From Pseudomonadota bacterium (lineage in GTDB: Bacteria > Pseudomonadota > Gammaproteobacteria > Burkholderiales > Burkholderiaceae_B): a stretch of DNA of 32,460 nt. The DNA is taken from the NCBI GenBank assembly GCA_023387815.1, contig JAEWHK010000054.1, positions 1 through 32,460 of the forward strand, in the 5' to 3' direction. Shown piece after piece: positions 23,710 through 31,819 of this stretch. Under the pieces are notes generated by a model. It saw only the letters and a list, made by a program, of their open reading frames with translations, was not told the origin of the DNA and made no database searches. Position 1 is the first letter of the stretch. Each line of letters opens with the position of its first letter. A program made the translations under genes and the position numbers.

Positions 23710-24555
23710 ATGGGCCAGCAACGTATATCCAAAACCTTTGCCAGACTGGGCGGCCGTTGCGCCCTGGTCCCATTCATCACTGCCGGTGATCCTGATGCAA
23801 GCAGCACCGTGCCACTCATGCATGGTATGGTTCGCGCGGGCGCCGATATAATCGAGCTGGGTGTACCGTTTTCTGACCCCATGGCCGACGGGCCGGTCAT
23901 TCAGCAGGCTGCCGAGCGGGCCATCGCCAATGGCGTCGGACTGGGAGAGGTGCTCGATATGGTTGCCGCCTTCCGTAAAATGGACCAGAGTACACCCGTC
24001 GTGCTGATGGGATACGCCAATCCGATAGAAGCCATGGGACAGGCAGAATTTGCTGCCCGGGCCCAGACGGCAGGGGTAGATGGCATTCTGATCGTTGATT
24101 GTCCCCCTGAAGAATATAATGATTTTTCTGCGGATCTTCGCACCCGCGGAATTTCGCCAATCTTTCTGCTTTCCCCCACCTCGACCGAGACACGGATACA
24201 ATCGGTGGCAAAAGTGGCAGAGGGTTACGTGTATTATGTGTCCCTGCGCGGGATCACAGGTTCGGCAGACCTCGATATTGACGATGTGCGCGAACGTGTC
24301 GCGTTCATCAAGAAACATGTGTCCATTCCGGTAGGAGTGGGTTTTGGCATTCGTGACGTCGATAGTGCTGCGAAAGTAGCGGAAACGGCAGATGCCGTTG
24401 TCATCGGCAGTCGTCTGATTGAAACCATCGCAACAGCCATCGCCGGCGTACCGCAGGACCGTCGTACCGACATTGCTGTCGAGACCGCCGGTAACTGGCT
24501 GCGCGATGTCCGGCAGGCGCTGGATAAGGTCAGAAAAACAGGTATTCAGAAATAA
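23710..24555 (+). CDS. trpA: Tryptophan synthase alpha chain
   Basis: TrpA cleaves indole-3-glycerol phosphate to indole and glyceraldehyde-3-phosphate and passes indole to TrpB through the tunnel. The 281-residue TIM-barrel protein has catalytic E49 (IIELGVPFSDP) and D60 (MADGPVIQ) at exactly the E. coli positions. The phosphate-binding region GVGFGIRD and VIGSRLIE are also present. LVPFITAGDPD marks the first strand. The start lies 9 bp after trpB with AAGG ahead of it. accD starts 9 bp downstream, so trpB, trpA and accD are almost certainly cotranscribed. Confidence 0.99.
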   Translation: MGQQRISKTFARLGGRCALVPFITAGDPDASSTVPLMHGMVRAGADIIELGVPFSDPMADGPVIQQAAERAIANGVGLGEVLDMVAAFRKMDQSTPVVLMGYANPIEAMGQAEFAARAQTAGVDGILIVDCPPEEYNDFSADLRTRGISPIFLLSPTSTETRIQSVAKVAEGYVYYVSLRGITGSADLDIDDVRERVAFIKKHVSIPVGVGFGIRDVDSAAKVAETADAVVIGSRLIETIATAIAGVPQDRRTDIAVETAGNWLRDVRQALDKVRKTGIQK

Positions 24556-24564
24556 GGATTTTTC

Positions 24565-25440
24565 ATGAGCTGGTTAGACAAGATTCTTCCACCACGCATC
24601 AACAAGAAGACAGAACAGCAGGGGCGTCGTGTGCCCGAGGGTCTGTGGGTCAAGTGCCCCGCCTGCGAATCGGTTCTGTACAACGATGACCTGGTTGAAA
24701 CCGTCAATGTGTGTCCCAAGTGCGGCCATCATATGCGGCTGAATGCCCGTGCGCGTATCGATTCGCTGCTGGATGCGGATGGCCGGGTTGAAATTGGCGA
24801 CAGCATCCGGTCCACCGACCCGCTCAAATTCAAGGATAGTCGCAAGTATCCTGAGCGTCTGGCGGAAGCCACGCAAAAATCCGGGGAATCCGACGCCCTG
24901 GTGGTCATGAGTGGCAGCATCTGTACCGTTCCTGTTGTGCTTGCCTGCTTTGAATTCGATTTCATGGGTGGCTCTATGGGCTCGGTTGTGGGCGAACGTT
25001 TTGTGCGCGGTGTACGTGCGGCGATTCAGAACAAAACGCCTTTTATTTGCGTCGCTGCATCTGGCGGTGCGCGCATGCAGGAAAGCCTGTTTTCGCTGAT
25101 GCAAATGGCCAAAACCAATGCCATGCTGACGCGCCTGTCCCAGGAAGGCCTGCCGTTTATCAGTATTCTGACTGACCCTACCATGGGCGGTGTATCGGCC
25201 AGTTTTGCCTTCATGGGGGATGTTGTGATTGCCGAGCCCAAAGCATTGATTGGCTTTGCGGGCCCGCGCGTCATAGAACAGACCGTGAGGGAGCAATTGC
25301 CCGAAGGCTTTCAGCGTGCCGAATTCCTGCTGGAAAAAGGTGCGGTCGATATGGTGATTGATCGCCGTGAGCTGCGTACCGAACTGGCACGCCTGATGGC
25401 ATTGCTGACCCGTCAATCCAGCGAAGCGGTTTCAGCCTGA
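24565..25440 (+). CDS. accD: Acetyl-CoA carboxylase carboxyltransferase subunit beta
   Basis: AccD with AccA transfers CO2 from carboxybiotin to acetyl-CoA to make malonyl-CoA, the first committed step of fatty acid synthesis. The 291-residue protein has the N-terminal zinc ribbon with C31, C34, C50 and C53 (CPACESVLY, CPKCGHHM). The crotonase-like carboxyltransferase fold shows MGGSMGSVVGERF, SGGARMQESLFSLMQMAKT, DPTMGGVSASFA and GFAGPRVIEQTV. AAGGA lies 7 nt before the ATG. In many relatives folC follows accD; here a MarR-family gene starts 13 bp after its stop. Confidence 0.99.
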   Translation: MSWLDKILPPRINKKTEQQGRRVPEGLWVKCPACESVLYNDDLVETVNVCPKCGHHMRLNARARIDSLLDADGRVEIGDSIRSTDPLKFKDSRKYPERLAEATQKSGESDALVVMSGSICTVPVVLACFEFDFMGGSMGSVVGERFVRGVRAAIQNKTPFICVAASGGARMQESLFSLMQMAKTNAMLTRLSQEGLPFISILTDPTMGGVSASFAFMGDVVIAEPKALIGFAGPRVIEQTVREQLPEGFQRAEFLLEKGAVDMVIDRRELRTELARLMALLTRQSSEAVSA

Positions 25441-25453
25441 TCGGCTGGATGCC

Positions 25454-25894
25454 ATGGACACGGATCTTTTCAGGCTTGAAAGAACGCTAACCTATCAGCT
25501 GCATCAGTTATCCCGACTGATCGACAGACGGCTGAACTTTTCCGATCTTGAACGCATCAGTCTCAATGCGGGCGAAGGTCGGACGATTGCGGTTCTTGGC
25601 TATTATGGAAGCGTATCCGTGGTTCAGCTGGCTCGCCTGGCCAACCTGGACAAAAGTCAGGCCAGCCGGGCTGTGGTCACCCTGGTTGAAAAGGGCATTA
25701 TCGAAAAGCGCAGCGACAGTCGGGATGCACGCGCGTTCGTGCTCTTTCTGACTGAAGAAGGCAAAGTCGTCTATTCCGATATCATCGATCTGATTATCAA
25801 GCGCAATGAGCTTGCACTGCGCACACTGACCCTTCGCGAAAAGAAGGCGTTATTTGGCATCTTCAGCAAAATTCATCAGAATCTGGCCGAATAA
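25454..25894 (+). CDS. MarR-family transcriptional regulator
   Basis: MarR proteins are dimeric winged-helix DNA-binding proteins that often sense small aromatic or acyl ligands. The 146-residue product has an N-terminal dimerisation helix (TYQLHQLSRLIDRRL). A winged helix follows at about 55-105, with recognition helix LDKSQASRAVVTLVEKG and the wing IEKRSDSRDARAFVLFLTEEG, whose DxR is the family hallmark. C-terminal dimerisation helices complete it. It starts 13 bp after the accD stop and so is probably cotranscribed with trpBA-accD, although its ribosome site is weak. The ligand and targets are unknown. Cotranscription with accD makes a link to fatty-acid or acyl-CoA metabolism possible, but that is inference. 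Confidence 0.93.
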   Translation: MDTDLFRLERTLTYQLHQLSRLIDRRLNFSDLERISLNAGEGRTIAVLGYYGSVSVVQLARLANLDKSQASRAVVTLVEKGIIEKRSDSRDARAFVLFLTEEGKVVYSDIIDLIIKRNELALRTLTLREKKALFGIFSKIHQNLAE

Positions 25895-26059
25895 CCGTCT
25901 GATACCTGCCTGAACATTGCCACAGAATACGGCAAGAATGCGCAATACTTGACGCGCAGAATCGAGCGAAAAAACTGGTGCTCTCGGAAAGAGCAGGTAT
26001 TTGTGCCGGAGTGCAGCGCTTTGAATCTGTACCTTCCAAACTGACCCACCAAAAGAAAT

Positions 26060-26108
26060 GCCCCTTGCTTTTGACACCGATCACGGTGTCGCAGACAAGG
26101 GGCTTTTT
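26060..26108. terminator. Bidirectional two-part terminator between marR and rne
   Basis: GCCCCTTG (26060-26067) pairs with CAAGGGGC (26096-26103), enclosing a second perfect hairpin GACACCG-ATCA-CGGTGTC (26073-26090). TTTTTGT follows on the plus strand and a T-rich ATTTCTTTT on the minus strand, so it can serve both converging genes. Between it and the marR stop, a 6-bp hairpin TGCTCT-CGGAA-AGAGCA (25979-25995) has six T after it on the minus strand and may be a back-up terminator for rne. Nothing else is recognised in 25895-26059. Confidence 0.88.
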
Positions 26109-26170
26109 GTGCGGCCTGCTTTCCGAATGGAAAGCGACGGCCTGGCGCTTTACAGCACGCTACAACGACT

Positions 26171-29100
26171 TTACTCGCCGCGTGTTTCCACGATTTCCAG
26201 CTGTTCCTGCTGAACCTGTGCACGCGCTTTACGAGGGCGGCCCGCGGGTTTTGGCGGTGCGGCACTCAGAGCCTGCTCGGTGAGTCCGGCACGGGTTTCA
26301 ACCCATTCCATTCCCACGCTGGAGACAATCTCCTTGAGCACTTCCTTATTGCCGTAACCCGCAGTTTTACCTGCGTCATTTGGCTGTGCGTCAGCAGAGA
26401 TAGGGGCTTGTCCTGCAACGTCCTTAGCAGCCGTTTCCGTTGCTGTCGCCGTTACTGGTTCCACCGCCGCTGGAGACTTGTCTTCCTGAGTCGTCTCAGA
26501 CGCTTTGTCGGCGTGAGCAACTTCTCCGCTGGCAACATCCTCGGCGACGACTTCCTGACTCGCGGTATCGGATGTATCTGCACGGTCAGCGGCAGGTGCC
26601 GTTGCTGGATCAGCAGCGTTGCTGGCAGTTTCCACTTGCGGCTCGGCAGTGACTGCTGTCGCCGCGTCTGGCGTTTTCTGCGAAGGCTCCTCTGCAGATG
26701 CGCTGGCTGGCGCAGCGTCGACAGCCTCGACCTTGGCTGGAGCATCGTCAATAGCTGCTGGTTCTGCGTTGGCCTGTTTATCGTCCTCTGCAGAAGTCTG
26801 TGCAGGGGCCTGAGCCTCAGAGACAGGTTCTGCAAGGGCGGCAACCGGGTGATCAGCAGCGGCAACAACAGGAGCGGAGGCATCCGATGTGGAAGTGTCT
26901 GGCTTGTCACCTGTCACAGCGTCGGCTTTTTTCGCTTCGGCTGAATTTACAGATGTTGGGCTGGCGTCATCCTGTGCACCTGTCGCATCCGCTTTTGCTG
27001 GTTGTGAGACGGCATCACCAGCAGCCTGGTCTTGTCCATGAGCAGCCTGATCAATCGCTTCTGCTGCTTCGGTGGCCTGTTCAGACCCGGCAGCGACACC
27101 TGAGCCAGCAGCGAGCAGCACATCGTTCGGCACGAAAGAGGCTTTGTCTGTGGCTGTGGTTTCAGTCGAATCGTTCTGACGGCGGCCACGACGGCTGCGA
27201 CGGCGACGGCGGCGAGGCTCTGCGTCGCCAGTCTGATTGTCTTCACCTTCAGCAGCTACAGCGCTTTTTTCGTCGGAGTCGTCTTCGATGAGGTCTTTTT
27301 CCAGCGGTGTGGGACGGGCAGCAGTTTCTGTCTGCGGCTGACGACCACGACGCTGGGATGGTGCCTTCTCGGTGCTGGCGCCTTCTGTGCCTGACTCTTC
27401 ACCGGCTGCGACTTCAGTATTCGCCGTTGCCGTAGAAACTTCGGTTTCTTCTGAAGCATTGCGACGATTGCGTCCACGTCCGCGACGGTTACGTGAGCGA
27501 CCACCGCTGTCTTCGCTACTGGCGCTATCCTGATCCTGAGTCGGACGGGCTGCCTTGTTCTCGACGGTGCTGTCAGCTACGGCGCTGTCTTCCTGCTTGC
27601 GCTGGCGACCGCGTGGGCTGCGGCGGTTTTCACCATCTTCCTCGGTTTTGGCAGGCGTGCGTTTTTCGCCACGGCGGTTGCGTCCGCCGCGTTCTGCGCG
27701 TTCACCATTGCCCGATTGACGACCACCTGCGCGGCGTCCTTCGGTTTTCTCAGGCGTGGCAGGCGTTTTCTCAGTTTCTGCGGGGGTCACCACTTTGGGA
27801 CCGGCCAGCCAGGACAGGACTTTCTGGAAGATGCCCTGGATGCCTGGAACAGGCGCTGCCTGAACCGCTTGTGGCTGAGCTGCCGGCTGAGGCTTGATTG
27901 CACTGGGGGCGGGCTGGTCAGGAGAGATACCTTTGACCAGCGCCTCAGGGCGTTCGTTCTGCTCGGATTTTTCCTTGGTGGATTCCCATTTGACCGTCGT
28001 TTCCGGTGCCTCGATCAGATCGATGCTGGCTTTGGGGTCATCCAGACGCGAATCATCGTAACGAATGCGTTCAATATGATGATGCGGTGTTTCGAAATGC
28101 TTGTTCGGAATCAGTACCAGATTGACTTTCAGGCGGGATTCCAGCTTGACGATATCGGACCGTTTTTCGTTCATCAGGAAGGTGGCCACTTCTACCGGTA
28201 CCTGTGCATGCAAGGCTGCGGTATTTTCTTTCATGGCTTCTTCCTGAAGCAGGCGCAGTACGTTCAGCGCACTGGATTCCACGTCACGGATCACACCTGT
28301 GCCATTGCAGCGCGGGCAGGTGATATGCGAGCCTTCGTTTAGGGCAGGGCGCAAACGTTGACGGGACAGTTCCATCAGGCCGAAACGTGAAATTTTGCCC
28401 ATTTGTACACGGGCGCGGTCCACATGCAGCGCGTCGCGCAGCTTCTGTTCGACGGCGCGCTGGTTCTTGTTGTCTTCCATGTCGATGAAATCGATCACGA
28501 TCAGACCACCCAGGTCGCGCAGGCGCAGCTGGCGGGCCACTTCCTCGGCTGCTTCCAGATTGGTACGCAGCGCGGTTTCTTCGATATCGGCACCACGGGT
28601 AGAGCGGGCCGAGTTGACGTCAATGGCTACCAAGGCCTCGGTGTGGTCAATGACCACAGAGCCGCCGGAGGGCAGTTGTACGGTACGGGAGTAGGCAGTT
28701 TCGATCTGATGTTCGATCTGGAAACGGGAGAACAGGGGGATGTCGTCCTGATAGCGTTTGACGCGGCTCACGTTGTCAGGCATTACGTCCTGCATGAAGG
28801 CGGTAGCCTGCTGCGTGATGGCCTCGGTATCGATCAGGATTTCGCTGATGTCGGGTGAGAAATAGTCACGGATGGCACGAATGACCAGGCTGGATTCCTG
28901 ATAAATGAGAACCGGTGCCGGGTAATCCTTGGCTGCGGCATCAATGGCCCGCCAGAGTTGCAACAGATATTTCAGATCCCACTGCAGTTCGGGTACGCTG
29001 CGACCGATTCCGGCAGTGCGGGCAATGATGCTCATGCCACCGGGCAGGTCCAGCTGCTCCATGGCATCGCGCAATTCCTGGCGATCTTCGCCTTCGATCC

Positions 29101-29521
29101 GGCGAGATACACCACCGCCACGCGGGTTGTTGGGCATCAGAACCAGATAACGGCCGGCCAGGGAAATGAAAGTGGTCAGGGCGGCGCCCTTGTTACCTCG
29201 TTCCTCTTTTTCTACCTGGATGATGAGTTCCTGACCTTCATGCAGGGCATCCTGAATGCGCGCATTGCGCACATCCACGCCTTCCTTGAAATAGCTGCGA
29301 ACCACTTCCTTGAAGGGCAGAAAGCCGTGACGGTCATGGCCGTAATTGACAAAGCAGGCTTCCAGGCCGGGTTCAATACGTGTAATGACCCCTTTGTAGA
29401 TGCTTCCCTTGCGTTGTTCACGGCCGGCGGTTTCAATGTCGATGTCGATCAGTTTCTGACCATCGACAATCGCAACGCGTAATTCTTCTTGATGCGTTGC
29501 GTTGAATAACATGCGTTTCAT
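26171..29521 (-). CDS. rne: Ribonuclease E
   Basis: RNase E is the essential single-strand endonuclease for mRNA decay and for rRNA and tRNA processing, and the scaffold of the degradosome. The 1116-residue product starts MKRMLFNATHQEELRVAI as in E. coli. An S1 domain (about 35-125) precedes the catalytic core, with the metal-binding aspartates in VAIDVNS (D301) and IDFIDM (D344) and the zinc link CPRCNGTG (C402, C405). Beyond about residue 520 lies a low-complexity tail of about 590 residues. Arg-rich patches (for example around nt 27180-27225, 27470-27500 and 27600-27690) should bind RNA. They are followed by an Ala/Asp/Glu/Thr-rich acidic stretch and a short conserved-looking end. A frame extending upstream would add 31 residues unlike the family. 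GGAG lies 10 nt before the chosen ATG. Confidence 0.98.
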   Translation of the reverse strand: MKRMLFNATHQEELRVAIVDGQKLIDIDIETAGREQRKGSIYKGVITRIEPGLEACFVNYGHDRHGFLPFKEVVRSYFKEGVDVRNARIQDALHEGQELIIQVEKEERGNKGAALTTFISLAGRYLVLMPNNPRGGGVSRRIEGEDRQELRDAMEQLDLPGGMSIIARTAGIGRSVPELQWDLKYLLQLWRAIDAAAKDYPAPVLIYQESSLVIRAIRDYFSPDISEILIDTEAITQQATAFMQDVMPDNVSRVKRYQDDIPLFSRFQIEHQIETAYSRTVQLPSGGSVVIDHTEALVAIDVNSARSTRGADIEETALRTNLEAAEEVARQLRLRDLGGLIVIDFIDMEDNKNQRAVEQKLRDALHVDRARVQMGKISRFGLMELSRQRLRPALNEGSHITCPRCNGTGVIRDVESSALNVLRLLQEEAMKENTAALHAQVPVEVATFLMNEKRSDIVKLESRLKVNLVLIPNKHFETPHHHIERIRYDDSRLDDPKASIDLIEAPETTVKWESTKEKSEQNERPEALVKGISPDQPAPSAIKPQPAAQPQAVQAAPVPGIQGIFQKVLSWLAGPKVVTPAETEKTPATPEKTEGRRAGGRQSGNGERAERGGRNRRGEKRTPAKTEEDGENRRSPRGRQRKQEDSAVADSTVENKAARPTQDQDSASSEDSGGRSRNRRGRGRNRRNASEETEVSTATANTEVAAGEESGTEGASTEKAPSQRRGRQPQTETAARPTPLEKDLIEDDSDEKSAVAAEGEDNQTGDAEPRRRRRRSRRGRRQNDSTETTATDKASFVPNDVLLAAGSGVAAGSEQATEAAEAIDQAAHGQDQAAGDAVSQPAKADATGAQDDASPTSVNSAEAKKADAVTGDKPDTSTSDASAPVVAAADHPVAALAEPVSEAQAPAQTSAEDDKQANAEPAAIDDAPAKVEAVDAAPASASAEEPSQKTPDAATAVTAEPQVETASNAADPATAPAADRADTSDTASQEVVAEDVASGEVAHADKASETTQEDKSPAAVEPVTATATETAAKDVAGQAPISADAQPNDAGKTAGYGNKEVLKEIVSSVGMEWVETRAGLTEQALSAAPPKPAGRPRKARAQVQQEQLEIVETRGE

Positions 29522-29542
29522 AGAGCAGTTTCTCCAATAAAC

Positions 29543-29567
29543 GAGTGCAACGAACGCCGTTGCACTC
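29543..29567 (-). promoter_or_regulatory. Perfect hairpin in the rne leader, next to the ribosome site
   Basis: GAGTGCAACG and CGTTGCACTC form a perfect 10-bp stem with a 5-nt loop. On the rne strand it ends 21 nt before the start codon, close to the GGAG ribosome site. RNase E controls its own mRNA through leader hairpins in E. coli; a similar role here is inferred. Confidence 0.6.
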
Positions 29568-29606
29568 ACCAGGAGTGACTGTTGAAACGTACGAACAGAC
29601 GACTGA

Positions 29607-29625
29607 CTGCGCAAATCCTGCGCAG
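29607..29625 (-). promoter_or_regulatory. Second rne leader hairpin with GGATT loop
   Basis: CTGCGCA, a 5-nt loop and TGCGCAG form a perfect 7-bp stem. On the rne strand the loop reads GGATT, with GGA exposed as in CsrA/RsmA target hairpins. The stem-loop is seen directly; the CsrA link is speculative. Confidence 0.5.
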
Positions 29626-29739
29626 GCAGGGGCGCTTTATGTGGGACTATCTGCCGTCGGATCGCGACGTGCAGCAGAGCCAGTCAGAAAATTAACAGAG
29701 TAAAGTAATTTCAATTGTTGAATTCTTCTGTGTTTCCTT

Positions 29740-29767
29740 CCTGCCTTCACCTTGCGGTGCCGTCAGG
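29740..29767 (-). promoter_or_regulatory. Third rne leader hairpin with GCAA tetraloop
   Basis: On the minus strand CACC-GCAA-GGTG has a GNRA tetraloop. It is extended past two G-A mismatches by C-G and, beyond an A-G mismatch, by CCTG/CAGG. It would lie in the transcript if rne starts about 250 nt or more upstream of its ATG. Confidence 0.4.
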
Positions 29768-30069
29768 ATGGAATAAAAACCAGGGCGCTTCGTTCATTCT
29801 GTACGCAAATAAACAATTAGGCGGTGTATCTGTGGGCAGATGATGTATGGCCTGCCGCGTTGATAACAGAAACGACATTCGCCGCAATGTTTATGAGCCA
29901 GTCACTCAAAAGACTGAAATACAGATATCGGATTGACGTTAGGACGGTACAATGCGTATTTGGCTGACGGGCGGAGACCTGCTTGCAGTAACTTGACTGC
30001 GGGTTTCTCAACGCCGGACGGTTTTATTCAGTCTTTTTGTGGTCTCCGAATTATAAGGCTCTTTTGAGT
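29768..30069. other. Upstream part of the rne-rluC divergent gap
   Basis: This 302-bp stretch has no supported gene. It should contain the promoters of rne (-) and rluC (+). TTGACG (about 29934) and TACAAT (about 29949) on the plus strand are too close together to form a normal pair. A further TTGACT lies at about 29993. The divergent arrangement of rne and rluC is also found in E. coli. Confidence 0.35.
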
Positions 30070-31020
30070 ATGTGCAAACAAACTTCTGATAAAAAACCCA
30101 TTTTTCCTGTCCGGCTGGTCCGGGCGGATGCGGGTTCCGATGGTCAGCGCATCGACAATTTCCTGATTCGTGAGTGCAAAGGGGTGCCCAAAAGCCATAT
30201 TTACAAGTCCATCCGAAGTGGCCAGGTGCGGGTGAACAAGGGGCGGGTACAGGCGGAGTACCGGGTAAAGTCGGGCGATGAGATCCGCATTCCGCCCTTC
30301 AGGGTCGCTGCGCCCGACGAGAAACGCCCGGCGCCGGCCGCAGAATTTCCCATCGTTTACGAGGATGACGCACTAATTGTGATCGACAAACCCTCGGGGG
30401 TGGCCGTGCATGGGGGCAGCGGTGTCTCTTTCGGCGTCATCGAACAGATGCGGGCTGCACGTCCGCAGGCACGCTTTCTTGAGCTGGCCCACCGGCTGGA
30501 CAAGGAAACCTCGGGCCTGCTGATGATTGCCAAGAAGCGTTCGGCACTGGTCGCGCTGCATGGCATGCTCAAGGAAAGTCGGGGGCGTAAATGCTATCTG
30601 GCGCTGGTTGAGGGCGACTGGGTGAATGATCGTCAGCACATCCGGCTGCCTCTCGAGAAGTACCTGACCCAGGACGGCGAGCGCCGGGTCCGTGTACGGG
30701 CTGACGGAAAAGAGGCCCACACGATTGTCAGCAAAGTGACTCGTTACGGACAATTTACCCTGGTGAAGGCGGAATTGCGCACGGGTCGCACCCACCAGAT
30801 TCGCGTACACCTGGCTGCCAGCGGTTTTCCCATAGTTGGTGACGAAAAATATGGACACGATGCGGTGCGTGCTGCATTTGCCAGAAAAGGATTCGCGCGC
30901 ATGTTCCTGCACGCCAATACGCTGGACATTGCCCATCCGCTGACGGGCGAGCCGCTGGCGCTTGTCGCGCCTCTGCCCAAGGCATGTCAGAAGCTGCTCG
31001 ATTCCTTTGCTGCCGGCTGA
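30070..31020 (+). CDS. rluC: 23S rRNA pseudouridine synthase RluC
   Basis: RluC converts uridines 955, 2504 and 2580 (E. coli numbering) of 23S rRNA to pseudouridine. The 316-residue product has an N-terminal S4 RNA-binding domain (about 26-75: GQRIDNFLIRECKGVPKSHI). The RluA-family catalytic domain follows, with the active-site motif HRLDKETSG (catalytic D144), VIDKPSGVAVHGG and RTGRTHQIRVHLA. The frame is open to a TTG at 30037, but the ATG at 30070 gives the normal N-terminus. Its position divergent from rne is conserved in many proteobacteria and supports RluC over the RluA or RluD paralogues. A HAD phosphatase gene follows 21 bp downstream. Confidence 0.95.
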   Translation: MCKQTSDKKPIFPVRLVRADAGSDGQRIDNFLIRECKGVPKSHIYKSIRSGQVRVNKGRVQAEYRVKSGDEIRIPPFRVAAPDEKRPAPAAEFPIVYEDDALIVIDKPSGVAVHGGSGVSFGVIEQMRAARPQARFLELAHRLDKETSGLLMIAKKRSALVALHGMLKESRGRKCYLALVEGDWVNDRQHIRLPLEKYLTQDGERRVRVRADGKEAHTIVSKVTRYGQFTLVKAELRTGRTHQIRVHLAASGFPIVGDEKYGHDAVRAAFARKGFARMFLHANTLDIAHPLTGEPLALVAPLPKACQKLLDSFAAG

Positions 31021-31041
31021 TATCGAATGAACGGAAACCCC

Positions 31042-31707
31042 ATGCAATATTCGCTTGTTATTTTTGACTGGGATGGAACCATTATGGATTCCACCCATTC
31101 CATTGTCGCTGCCATTCAGGCAGCCTGTCGGGATATGGGTCTGCCCGTGCCCAGTGATGCACAGGCCAGCTGGGTGATCGGGCTGTCTCTCGACGAAGCC
31201 CTGCATCGTGCCGTCCCCGATTTGACCGCATCCCAGCTCCCCCGTTTTCTGGAACGTTATCGGATTCACTATCTGCTGAAAGATCCCGAGCTGCGGATGT
31301 TTGAAGGCATACCCGCCATGCTGGATGCGCTCAAGGCCAGTGGCGTTATGATGGCCGTGGCTACCGGCAAAAGCCGGGTCGGCCTGGATCGGGTCCTTGA
31401 TGGCATGAAGCTGCGTCATTATTTTGATGCCTCCCGGACCGCCGACGAAACCTTCAGCAAGCCGCATCCCAGGATGCTGCAGGAAATTCTGGAAGAACTG
31501 GATGTGCCGCCATCGGATGCCGTCATGGTCGGAGATACCTCACATGATATACAGATGGCACAGGCTGCACAGATTGACAACATTGCCGTGACCTATGGCG
31601 CCCATACGGCAGAGGAACTGGCCGGCTGTCATCCGACCTTTATTGCACAGACACCTTTGCAACTGGGCGAATTTTTATCGGAACATTGTCGAAAAGTGAC
31701 TGTCTAA
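31042..31707 (+). CDS. HAD-superfamily phosphatase (phosphoglycolate phosphatase-like)
   Basis: This is a subfamily IA haloacid dehalogenase-type hydrolase of 221 residues. Motif I DWDGT has nucleophile D9 and acid/base D11. Motif II is in VATGKS, motif III is the lysine of FSKPHP, and motif IV is VGDTSHDI. The helical cap lies between about residues 15 and 85. The chosen ATG at 31042 has GGAA 6 nt ahead; an in-frame ATG at 31027 would add five residues but lacks a ribosome site. A gene of this kind directly after rluC is common in betaproteobacteria, where it is annotated as phosphoglycolate phosphatase or just HAD. The substrate cannot be read from sequence. Confidence 0.93.
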   Translation: MQYSLVIFDWDGTIMDSTHSIVAAIQAACRDMGLPVPSDAQASWVIGLSLDEALHRAVPDLTASQLPRFLERYRIHYLLKDPELRMFEGIPAMLDALKASGVMMAVATGKSRVGLDRVLDGMKLRHYFDASRTADETFSKPHPRMLQEILEELDVPPSDAVMVGDTSHDIQMAQAAQIDNIAVTYGAHTAEELAGCHPTFIAQTPLQLGEFLSEHCRKVTV

Positions 31708-31720
31708 CCGAGGAATGAGG

Positions 31721-31752
31721 GGGCAAAAGGTCGAGTCTGACCCCGTTTGCCC
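31721..31752 (+). repeat. Interrupted hairpin after the HAD gene, terminator or REP-like unit
   Basis: GGGCAAA (31721-31727) pairs with TTTGCCC (31746-31752), and inside it GGTC pairs with GACC around GAGTCT. A T-rich stretch begins only about 15 nt later, so it is a weak terminator at best. The core GGTCGAGTCTGACCCC resembles short palindromic repeats scattered in many bacterial genomes. Only one copy is in this window. Confidence 0.45.
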
Positions 31753-31819
31753 GCCCATCAGGCCAGATTTTTCCTTTTCCATTTTCCACGGCCGACCCTA
31801 CATACGTCAGGAGCCACTT

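Noticed and set aside
29934..29955. TTGACG and TACAAT as a rluC promoter
   Set aside because: The boxes are only 9 bp apart, too close for a sigma-70 promoter.
29817..30011. 64-codon reading frame on the minus strand in the rne-rluC gap
   Set aside because: Composition is not protein-like, it has no ribosome site, and it overlaps the probable promoter region.
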